Assembly: GCA_964533275.1 (NCBI GenBank)
Contig: CAZHJK010000003.1
Span: 1 to 64,000, forward strand
From: CAZHJK01 sp964533275
GTDB lineage: Bacteria; Bacillota; Clostridia; Eubacteriales; Garciellaceae
DNA: 64,000 bases
Reading direction: 5' to 3'
Made by a program: the position numbers and the translations under genes. Below, piece by piece: positions 18,429-25,203 of the stretch; position 1 is the stretch's first letter, and the number at the start of each line of letters is the position of its first letter. Under the pieces are notes generated by a model that was given only the letters and a program-made list of their open reading frames with translations, made no database searches and was not told where the DNA came from.

Positions 18429-18457
18429 TTGACAAAACAAAATTTAGGTAATATATT
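18429..18457 (+). promoter_or_regulatory. Sigma-A promoter of the marR operon
   Basis: TTGACA (18429-18434), 17-bp spacer, TATATT (18452-18457). The -10 box lies inside the first MarR operator, so repressor binding would block RNA polymerase. Confidence 0.8.
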
Positions 18458-18482
18458 ACATATGTAGGTAATATATTACCTA
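18444..18482. promoter_or_regulatory. Two 18-bp MarR operators
   Basis: TAGGTAATATATTACATA (18444-18461) and TAGGTAATATATTACCTA (18465-18482). The second is a perfect palindrome and the first differs at one base. They are 21 bp apart centre to centre, about two helical turns, on the same DNA face. They overlap the -10 and early transcribed region of marR, so the nearby MarR protein is the likely ligand. Confidence 0.8.
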
Positions 18483-18566
18483 AATGAAAGTAAAAAAAAA
18501 GGAATTGCAAGAGAACATCGCTTTTATAGAAGGGTGTAGATAAATTAGTAAAGGAGATAATTTTTT

Positions 18567-18998
18567 ATGGATACCAACGAAAAACAAAAATTTATATTTG
18601 CAAGTATATTTCTTTTGGCTAACAAATTACAAGTTTTAGGAGATTCTTATCTAGCTAATGAAGAAATGACTACCAAGCAATGGTTTTTAATCGTGATTAT
18701 TTCACAATTTGAGAAACCGCCTATGCTTACTGAGGTGGCTAATCTAATGGGGTCTTCTAGGCAAAATGTAAAACAACTTGCACTTAAGCTCCAGGAAAAT
18801 GGTTTTTTGAACATTGAAAGAGATAAAAAAGACGGAAGAACTTTAAGATTAAAGTTAACAGAAAAGAATCAAAGATTTTGGGATAAAAAGAAGGAAAATG
18901 ATATGGATTTTATCCTTGATCTTTTTAAATGTTTAAGTCAAGAGGAGATCAATACCATGTATGATGTATTTAATAAACTATTAAATGAAATAAAATAA
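18567..18998 (+). CDS. MarR family transcriptional regulator
   Basis: 143 residues with a winged helix: MLTEVANLMGSSRQNVKQLA is the recognition helix and the wing is RDKKDGRTLRLKLT, the DxR signature of MarR proteins. It should be a dimeric repressor released by a small ligand or oxidant. The two 18-bp operators in its own promoter indicate autorepression. The following DUF6544-like and FMN-binding genes lie 24 and 33 bp downstream without a terminator and are likely under the same control. Confidence 0.9.
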   Translation: MDTNEKQKFIFASIFLLANKLQVLGDSYLANEEMTTKQWFLIVIISQFEKPPMLTEVANLMGSSRQNVKQLALKLQENGFLNIERDKKDGRTLRLKLTEKNQRFWDKKKENDMDFILDLFKCLSQEEINTMYDVFNKLLNEIK

Positions 18999-19022
18999 TA
19001 ATAAAATTAGGGGGTTTTTAAA

Positions 19023-19868
19023 ATGGTTAAAAGGATAATATTAATATTGGTAATCTTAGGTGTAATTTTTATGATATATCGTTCGCAGCTTCTATATAGA
19101 CAATATAAATCACATGCCTTAGAAGGAATAGAAGGAACAAATAATATAAAAGATACCATTATTACCAAAAAGGATATTGAGCATTTGCCTGAACCAGTTC
19201 AGAATTATTTAAAGTATGTTGGTGTGTTAGGAACAGAAAGGGTGAAAAATTATAAAGTTACTATAGATGGTAGTATGAAAACGGATAAGGAAAGAGATTG
19301 GGCAAATGTGGAAGTTAAACAGCATAGTTTTACCGATGAAATAACTAGATTATTTTTTATGAAACTAAAAATGTTTGGAATACCAGTTGTTGGTTTACAT
19401 TCCTATATTAATGAAAATGCCAGTATGCTAATAAAAGTCTTAGGATTAGTTCCGGTAGTTGATGGTCAAGGAAAGGAAATGAACCAGGGAGAAACTGTTA
19501 CAGTATTTAATGATATGTGTATATTAGCACCGGCAACTCTTATTGATAAGAGGATAGAGTGGGAGAGCATTGACTCACTAACTGCAAAGGCGAAATTTAC
19601 CAATGGGGATATAAAAATATCAGCTACATTATATTTTAATGAAAAGGGACAATTAATAAATTTTGTATCCGATGATCGATTTTACTCACCAACCGGTAAA
19701 ACCTATGAAAAGGTGAGATGGTCTACCCCCGTTTCAGATTATAAAAATATAAATGGTTTTAATCTTGCAACCTATGGAGAGGCAATATGGAATTTTCCTA
19801 ATGAAGATTTTACTTATATAAAGTTAAATATTAAAGATGTCAGATATAATGTTGAAGAACTTAAATAA
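19023..19868 (+). CDS. DUF6544/DUF6920-like membrane-anchored protein
   Basis: 281 residues with one N-terminal transmembrane helix (about 4-20, IILILVILGVIFMIY). The LPEPVQNYLKYVGVLG motif near residue 57 and the later GIPVVGLHSYI, LAPATLIDKRIEWE and FYSPTGKTYEKVRWSTPV segments match, from memory, the DUF6544/DUF6920 families of unknown function. The bulk is predicted outside the membrane. No catalytic residues can be assigned. Its operon with MarR and an FMN-binding protein suggests a role in redox or stress response at the membrane, which is inference. Confidence 0.6.
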   Translation: MVKRIILILVILGVIFMIYRSQLLYRQYKSHALEGIEGTNNIKDTIITKKDIEHLPEPVQNYLKYVGVLGTERVKNYKVTIDGSMKTDKERDWANVEVKQHSFTDEITRLFFMKLKMFGIPVVGLHSYINENASMLIKVLGLVPVVDGQGKEMNQGETVTVFNDMCILAPATLIDKRIEWESIDSLTAKAKFTNGDIKISATLYFNEKGQLINFVSDDRFYSPTGKTYEKVRWSTPVSDYKNINGFNLATYGEAIWNFPNEDFTYIKLNIKDVRYNVEELK

Positions 19869-19901
19869 AGTTAAAAAATAATTAAGAGAAAGGTGATAAG
19901 A

Positions 19902-20309
19902 ATGAAAAAGGGTAATAAATTAAAAAGGGTTTTACTATCTGGATTGGTGGTTATAGTAATTATAGTGGGGATATTTTTTATTGGATTACAAATGAAACTA
20001 AAGGAAATTAGCAGCCAAATAAATAATATAGATATTGAAGACATAGATATAACAAATGTTGAGGATGGGGTATATAAGGGAGAGTATTATATGGACGATT
20101 TAATAGGTGCTAGTATAGAAGTAATGGTTGAAAATAATAAAATAAAAAGTATAGACTTCTTAGATCATAAATATGGCAAGGGTCAAAAAGCAGAAGCTAT
20201 AATAGATACAGTGATTGAAAGACAGAGTTTAGAAGTAGATGCTATTGCCGGTGCCACAGGTAGTAGTATTACAATACTTAAGGCAATTGAAAATGCTCTA
20301 ATAAACTAA
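19902..20309 (+). CDS. FMN-binding domain protein with membrane anchor
   Basis: About 135 residues. A transmembrane helix (VLLSGLVVIVIIVGIFFIGL) precedes an FMN_bind domain: DGVYKGEY, IKSIDFLDHKYG and the C-terminal DAIAGATGSSITILKAIENA. The D-x-x-x-GAT-x-S sequence resembles the site where ApbE attaches FMN covalently to Ser or Thr, so this may be an extracytoplasmic electron carrier. Start ATG 19902 is chosen since AAAGGTGAT covers the GTG at 19893. It is the last gene of the marR operon. No apbE gene is in the window. Confidence 0.8.
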   Translation: MKKGNKLKRVLLSGLVVIVIIVGIFFIGLQMKLKEISSQINNIDIEDIDITNVEDGVYKGEYYMDDLIGASIEVMVENNKIKSIDFLDHKYGKGQKAEAIIDTVIERQSLEVDAIAGATGSSITILKAIENALIN

Positions 20310-20530
20310 GTATTTTATCCTTATGTTTAAGCATAAATTTCTAGTATGTAGCTATTGAACAAAATATAATGAATAGATTATATTATAAAAAAAGTATAAA
20401 TTTCCAATAATATAAAAAACATATTATACAAATTCTTAAAAACTAGCATATTAAATAAAATTGTTATAAAATATAAGAAGTGTCTATGATATATATTAAA
20501 AAGGAAATGCTTTGACAGGAGGAAATAATA

Positions 20531-21349
20531 GTGGAATTTATAGAAATATTGAAGTCTATAATTTTAGGGATCGTACAAGGAATAACAGAATGGCTGCCGG
20601 TTAGTAGCACAGGACATCTTATATTAGTAGAAGAATTTATCAAATTTGAACTTTCTCAAGTCTTTATAAATACTTTCTTCGTAGTTATTCAATTTGGATC
20701 TATACTTGCAGTTATTGTATTGTTTTTTAGGAAGTTAAATCCCTTTGATCGATATAAGAATAGTATTGAAAAGAAAGACACCTTTCATCTTTGGATAAAG
20801 ATTGCAGTAGCTTCGGTACCAGCAGGAATAATTGGATTTTTATTTGATGATATTATTGAAGAGGCTTTATACAATCCAACTACAGTAGCTTTAATGCTTA
20901 TTGTTTATGGAATTTTATTTATAGCAGTTGAGAATCGTCGCCGCAGACCAAGAATTACAGAGCTTAATGATATAGGATATTTAACAGCCTTATGTATTGG
21001 TTTTTTTCAAGTCCTTGCATTAATACCAGGGACATCAAGATCAGGATCCACAATATTAGGAGCTATTTTAATAGGGACTTCTAGATATATTGCAGCAGAA
21101 TTTTCATTTTTTATGGCAGTACCTGTTATGATAGGGGCAAGTGGCTACAAGCTTTTAAAGGCTGGAATGGACTTTAGTGGGTTGGAATGGCTGGTGCTTG
21201 CAGTGGGATCTATAGTATCCTTTATTGTTTCAATATTTGCTATTAAGTTTTTAATGGACTACATTAAGAAACATGACTTTAAGGTATTTGGTTATTATAG
21301 AATAGTTCTAGGATTTATAGTTTTAGCCTATTTCTACTTCTTAGTATAG
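20531..21349 (+). CDS. uppP: Undecaprenyl-diphosphatase (UppP/BacA)
   Basis: 272 residues with about eight hydrophobic helices. The two catalytic repeats are clear: GIVQGITEWLPVSSTGHLIL near residue 14 and LALIPGTSRSGSTILGAIL near 160. It dephosphorylates undecaprenyl pyrophosphate to recycle the lipid carrier for cell wall synthesis and gives bacitracin tolerance. Start is GTG 20531 with GACAGGAGG upstream. It is a single gene. The 221-bp gap before it is AT-rich with no assigned element. Confidence 0.95.
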   Translation: MEFIEILKSIILGIVQGITEWLPVSSTGHLILVEEFIKFELSQVFINTFFVVIQFGSILAVIVLFFRKLNPFDRYKNSIEKKDTFHLWIKIAVASVPAGIIGFLFDDIIEEALYNPTTVALMLIVYGILFIAVENRRRRPRITELNDIGYLTALCIGFFQVLALIPGTSRSGSTILGAILIGTSRYIAAEFSFFMAVPVMIGASGYKLLKAGMDFSGLEWLVLAVGSIVSFIVSIFAIKFLMDYIKKHDFKVFGYYRIVLGFIVLAYFYFLV

Positions 21350-21352
21350 TAG

Positions 21353-21426
21353 GGAACGGTGCCCTCACCGTTCCAGAATAAAGATGGTTTTTGAATGTAT
21401 TGTAGGGAACGCATTGTATGCGTTCC
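21353..21426. repeat. Two TAGGGAACG-family palindromes between convergent genes
   Basis: GGAACGGTG-ccct-CACCGTTCC (21353-21374) and GGAACGCAT-tgt-ATGCGTTCC (21406-21426), each led by GTAG or TAG before GGGAACG. They sit between the 3' ends of uppP and the racemase gene and may stop transcription from both sides. A third copy is at 16457 and a related long stem at 33316. Confidence 0.7.
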
Positions 21427-21428
21427 GC

Positions 21429-22121
21429 TTACTTTTTAACAACAACCTCCGCCACCACATCCATCGGGTCAATCAATGGCTTGGAAATATGATGGGGCTT
21501 AAGGGCAAGCCCGATTTCCGTACAGCCTGCTATTATCAATTCTGCACCCGATTCAATTAACTCATTACTTGCGGATCGCAGTAATTCCATAGGTTCATCA
21601 CCTGTATTTCCTGCCTTAATACCATTATCCCCATAGATTGCTTTCATAACCTTTTCCTCTTGACTAGTAGGATGTGGAACAAGAATTTCAACATCCATTA
21701 TAAACTTTTTATATAGGCCAGTCTTAATTGTGCCGGAAGTAGCCAATAAACCTATTTTAGTTATTTCTGGGAAGCTTTCTTTAATATATTTATTCATTTC
21801 TTCTAAAGCATTTAAGATTGGAATAGATAATTGACTTTGAACTTCATCGATAAAATAGTGTGCGGTATTACATGGAATTAAAGCTACATCCACCCCTAGT
21901 TTTTCTAGGTTTCTACCTGTTTTCACCATTTCTTCCACAGGACTTTCTCCATTTTGTAAAATAGCAGCAGTTCTATCTGGTATTTTAGGATTGCTGTCAA
22001 TGATAACACGGAAATGATCTTGATCCTTCTCAACCTTTGTTGCCTTAATAATCTTCATGTACAGGTTAGCTGTTGCTTCAGGGCCCATACCTCCAATGAT
22101 GCCAATAATCTTATTATTCAT
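21429..22121 (-). CDS. Aspartate/glutamate racemase family protein
   Basis: About 230 residues from ATG 22121, preceded on the minus strand by AAGGAGGTAATC, a near-perfect ribosome binding site; a longer in-frame extension to 22217 is not needed. GIIGGMGPEATANLY at the N-terminus, PCNTAHYF with the first catalytic cysteine, and AGCTEIGLAL with the second, are the cofactor-independent racemase signatures. The most likely reaction is L-/D-aspartate interconversion for cell wall use, though some relatives act on other amino acids. It is divergent from the following gene. Confidence 0.9.
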   Translation of the reverse strand: MNNKIIGIIGGMGPEATANLYMKIIKATKVEKDQDHFRVIIDSNPKIPDRTAAILQNGESPVEEMVKTGRNLEKLGVDVALIPCNTAHYFIDEVQSQLSIPILNALEEMNKYIKESFPEITKIGLLATSGTIKTGLYKKFIMDVEILVPHPTSQEEKVMKAIYGDNGIKAGNTGDEPMELLRSASNELIESGAELIIAGCTEIGLALKPHHISKPLIDPMDVVAEVVVKK

Positions 22122-22249
22122 GATTACCTCCTTGTTATAGATATCTTCTTGTTTTAATTTTACTATATTGTCGACAATATTGGAAGGGATATAATAGAGA
22201 GGGAAAGTGTAGGGCATGAAAGTATTGTTCTATGGAAATAATAATAAAA

Positions 22250-22420
22250 AAGGGTTGCAAGGGGAGTATCTCCTGCCGAATTCAGGAGGGTGCTCAGGCT
22301 GAAAGCCGTCGAAGGGAACCTAGGGTTCCCTATAAGCAGGCAGCCAATTTTGCTTGCTAAATTGTGCTGATCGCTTAGTTGTTACATCTTACGAAAGCGT
22401 CGAAGACGCTACTTTATGAG
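22250..22420 (+). ncRNA. Highly structured leader RNA of unknown class
   Basis: Several nested stems: GGTTGC (~22254) with GCAGCC (~22330) closes a multi-branch core. Inside are GAG-tat-CTCCTG/CAGGAG-ggtg-CTC, GGCtgaaaGCC and GGGAACC/GGGTTCCC. After it come AGC-c-AATTT/AAATT-g-t-GCT and AGCGTC-gaa-GACGCT. CGCTT (~22371) can pair alternatively with AAGCG (~22395), so two exclusive 3' folds are possible. AAGGGGAGTA at the 5' side recalls the yybP-ykoY manganese motif, but the 3' partner GCAAGACC is not present. It ends just before the Shine-Dalgarno of the 88-residue gene. Confidence 0.5.
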
Positions 22421-22431
22421 GAGGAATTAAT

Positions 22432-22698
22432 ATGGCAAATCTCATGGATGCAATTGAAAGAATTAAAATGCTTGAATGTCCAACGGGACAAGTAGAACAG
22501 AGGGTGGCAGAAATTTTAAAAGAATATGGTGTAGCAAAGGGAGAAGACATAAGAATAAAGAGGGAGATAGCTTTAGATAGTGATAACTCTCAAGGGTATA
22601 GTGCACATCTTAATAATGGGGACCAATCTATTAGATTTTTAGCTACTTCAGGGCTGGATGACTATGTGGCAAAGGTAGTAGATGTAAAAATACAATAA
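22432..22698 (+). CDS. Small hypothetical protein (88 residues)
   Basis: ATG 22432 with GAGGAGG 7 nt upstream, so it is very likely translated. The protein is soluble, without signal peptide. It starts with a predicted helix (LMDAIERIKMLECPTGQVEQ) and then strand-rich sequence (YSAHLNNGDQSIRFLATSG). A lone cysteine sits at residue 16. I do not recognise the family. It follows directly on the long structured leader, which may regulate it, and precedes the CIRCE element of htpG. Confidence 0.6.
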   Translation: MANLMDAIERIKMLECPTGQVEQRVAEILKEYGVAKGEDIRIKREIALDSDNSQGYSAHLNNGDQSIRFLATSGLDDYVAKVVDVKIQ

Positions 22699-22711
22699 AT
22701 TCAAGGGTTTG

Positions 22712-22738
22712 TTAGCACTCTATTTAAAAGAGTGCTAA
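22712..22738. promoter_or_regulatory. CIRCE operator (HrcA binding site)
   Basis: TTAGCACTC, nine bases, GAGTGCTAA: an exact match to the CIRCE consensus. It lies 7 bp upstream of the -35 box of the htpG promoter. HrcA repression, relieved by heat shock, is expected. Confidence 0.93.
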
Positions 22739-22745
22739 TTTACTA

Positions 22746-22772
22746 TTGACAGTTGAGGTTTGTTTTTATAAT
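22746..22772 (+). promoter_or_regulatory. Promoter of htpG
   Basis: TTGACA (22746-22751) and TATAAT (22767-22772) with a 15-bp spacer, both consensus hexamers. A leader of about 130 nt follows before the htpG start. Confidence 0.65.
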
Positions 22773-22906
22773 ATATTTTATATGGTAGTATTTTGCCGAT
22801 TTGTGGAGGGGTTTTGGCTGAAATATCAGGGTAATTTTAGGCTTCCTAGGGGAATATTCAGCTATGCTTCTCTTTTAATATTAAATTTTTACAAGGAGGA
22901 TTTTTT

Positions 22907-24787
22907 ATGAGCAAAGAAAAGGGAAACTTATCAATTAATAGTGAAAACATTTTTCCAATTATTAAAAAATGGCTTTATTCAGACCAAGATATTTTTATTA
23001 GAGAAATGGTATCTAATGGTTCTGACGCCATAACAAAGCTTAAAAGACTTGATGGCATGGGAGAAATAGACTTAAAGGGGGAAAGCGATTTTAATATTAA
23101 AGTAGTATTAGATAAGGAAGCTAAAACCCTAACCTTTAAAGACAATGGAATAGGTATGACCCAGGATGAAATTAAAAAATATATTAATCAAATCGCCTTT
23201 TCTGGGGCAGAGGATTTTTTAGAGCAATATAAGGATAAGGGAGAACAGGATCAAATTATTGGACATTTTGGATTAGGCTTTTATTCAGCATTTATGGTTG
23301 CTGATGAAGTTGAAATCCATACCCTATCCTACAAAGAAGGGGAAACACCTGTTAAGTGGAGATGTGATGGAGGAACAGAATTTGAAATTCAAGAGGGTAC
23401 TAGAGATTCAAGAGGAACAGATATCATGCTACACATTGGAGATGATGGTGAAGATTATTTAAATGAGTATACATTAAAATCCACCATTGAAAAATATTGT
23501 TCCTTTATGCCCTATCCAATATATTTTGAAGAACTTGGTAAAGAACCAGAAAAGGATGAAGAAGGAAATATAATAGTCTCTGAACCAGAGGCATTAAATC
23601 AAATCCGTCCTCTATATTTAAAGCATCCAAATGAATGTACAGAGGAGGAATATAAAGATTTTTACAGGGATACCTTTAAGGACTTTAAAGAACCCTTATT
23701 CTGGATTCACCTTAACATGGATTATCCCTTTAATTTAAAGGGGATATTATACTTCCCTAAATTATCTACAGAATTTGATACCATGGAAGGACAAATAAAA
23801 CTTTACAATAGTCAAGTATTTGTGGCAGACAATATTAAGGAAGTTATTCCGGAATTTTTACTACTACTTAAGGGAGTAATAGACTGCCCTGACCTGCCAT
23901 TAAATGTCTCAAGAAGCTTCCTGCAAAATGATGGCTTTACCAGAAAGATTTCCGACTATATTACCAAAAAGGTTGCGGATAAACTAAATGGATTGTTTAA
24001 AACTGAAAGAGAAAGCTTTGAAAAATTCTGGGATGACATTAATCCATTTATAAAGTTTGGAATATTAAAGGATGAAAAGTTTTATGATAAGGTGGAAAAT
24101 ATACTTATCTATAAAACAATAGATAAGAAGTATGTAACTTTGGATGAATACTTAGAAAAGCAAGGGGACAGTAAGGATAAGAATGTATACTATGCAAACG
24201 ATGCTACCCAACAAGCCCAATATATAAATATGCTTAAGAATCATTCAGTAGATACCCTACTGCTGGAACATCCAGTAGATGCAGCCTTTATCTCCTTTAT
24301 GGAAATGAAAAAGAATGATGTACATTTTAAAAGGGTAGATTCAGATATCTCCGACCTATTAAAGGACACAGATGGAGAAGAGGATAAGGAAGCCAATACT
24401 AAGGAAGCAGAAAAACTTTCAGACCTTTTCAAGAAGGCATTAGGAAAGGAAGATTTAAAACTTGAATTAGAAAGCTTAAAGGAAGAGGAAGTACCTGCAA
24501 TGGTTATACTATCAGAGGATAGCAGGCGTATGCAGGAAATGATGAAGAGGTACTCCATGTCAGGTATGGAGGGAATGGATATTCCTAGTGAAGAGACCTT
24601 GGTTCTTAATAAAAAGAATAGCCTAATTAAATATATCATGGAAAATGATGGTGAAGAAACAGAGCTGATGAAGATCATTCCACAGCATATTTATGATTTA
24701 GCTATGTTAAGCCATAAACCACTATCTCCAGAACAAATGTCTAAATTTATAAAAAGAAGTAATGATATTTTAAAGAAAATGATATAG
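22907..24787 (+). CDS. htpG: Molecular chaperone HtpG (Hsp90)
   Basis: 626 residues, full length. The GHKL ATPase domain has SDQDIFIREMVSNGSDAITK, DNGIGMT and GHFGLGFYSAFMVAD. The middle domain has LNVSRSFLQND, with the arginine that contacts ATP. The C-terminal dimer domain is present. It helps fold or hold stressed proteins in the cytoplasm. ACAAGGAGG precedes ATG 22907. The CIRCE element shows HrcA control, which is not the usual htpG regulation in Bacillus. A strong terminator ends it. Confidence 0.95.
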   Translation: MSKEKGNLSINSENIFPIIKKWLYSDQDIFIREMVSNGSDAITKLKRLDGMGEIDLKGESDFNIKVVLDKEAKTLTFKDNGIGMTQDEIKKYINQIAFSGAEDFLEQYKDKGEQDQIIGHFGLGFYSAFMVADEVEIHTLSYKEGETPVKWRCDGGTEFEIQEGTRDSRGTDIMLHIGDDGEDYLNEYTLKSTIEKYCSFMPYPIYFEELGKEPEKDEEGNIIVSEPEALNQIRPLYLKHPNECTEEEYKDFYRDTFKDFKEPLFWIHLNMDYPFNLKGILYFPKLSTEFDTMEGQIKLYNSQVFVADNIKEVIPEFLLLLKGVIDCPDLPLNVSRSFLQNDGFTRKISDYITKKVADKLNGLFKTERESFEKFWDDINPFIKFGILKDEKFYDKVENILIYKTIDKKYVTLDEYLEKQGDSKDKNVYYANDATQQAQYINMLKNHSVDTLLLEHPVDAAFISFMEMKKNDVHFKRVDSDISDLLKDTDGEEDKEANTKEAEKLSDLFKKALGKEDLKLELESLKEEEVPAMVILSEDSRRMQEMMKRYSMSGMEGMDIPSEETLVLNKKNSLIKYIMENDGEETELMKIIPQHIYDLAMLSHKPLSPEQMSKFIKRSNDILKKMI

Positions 24788-24791
24788 CTAA

Positions 24792-24841
24792 ACATAGAAA
24801 AAGGAAAGGGTAATAACCTCTTTCCTTTTTCTATGTATTTT
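24792..24841 (+). terminator. Rho-independent terminator of htpG
   Basis: A 17-bp perfect stem (24792-24808 with 24820-24836) built of ACATAGAAAAAGGAAAG and its complement, followed by a T-rich stretch. Confidence 0.9.
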
Positions 24842-24843
24842 TA

Positions 24844-24955
24844 CTATAAAAACGAAATGATCATTCCGCCCTCTCCGGCATAGGTTCCCATGGTGGAGCC
24901 CATATCACATTATCACACATATCCTTTACTATCTCTCCATCCATAGATAATTCCT
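24844..24955 (-). pseudogene. Possible frameshifted C-terminal gene remnant (DegV-like?)
   Basis: On the minus strand, one frame reads KELSMDGEIVKDMCDNVI and another, from about 24906, reads DMGSTMGTYAGEGGMIISFL then stop. Joined by a frameshift they resemble the C-terminal end of DegV-type proteins (GS-x-x-GTH-x-G-x-G). The rest of the 24842-25203 gap shows no other remnant. The assignment is weak. Confidence 0.25.
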
Positions 24956-25203
24956 TAAAAACTTAAACACTTTTGAAAAGACAAGGGATGACGAATCTAA
25001 CATAAATTAAAATTTTATCAATGAAATAAGGAGAGATTATGGGGACTGTTAGAATGGATATACTTATTAGAAAATAATGTTAAATACCATTAGTTTCCAG
25101 TATAGGGCAGAGCTAGCCAAGAAATACTAAATATGAAAAAAATACCAATCAATTTTATTGAAAATAAAATTATTAAAGCACTTTATCTTTAAGGAGGATT
25201 GTA

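Larger units (their letters stand above)
18174..18566. other. Divergent promoter region between prfC and marR
   Basis: AT-rich 393-bp region. The right half holds the marR promoter and operators (listed separately). For prfC I see only its ribosome binding site; no convincing -35/-10 pair is visible on the minus strand. Confidence 0.6.

Noticed and set aside
22122..22217. N-terminal extension of the racemase
   Set aside because: The 32 extra residues have no homology to the family, and a near-perfect Shine-Dalgarno sits directly before ATG 22121.
22258..22267. yybP-ykoY manganese riboswitch
   Set aside because: AAGGGGAGTA fits the 5' motif, but the 3' GCAAGACC partner and a metal transporter gene are absent, so I list it only as unassigned RNA.
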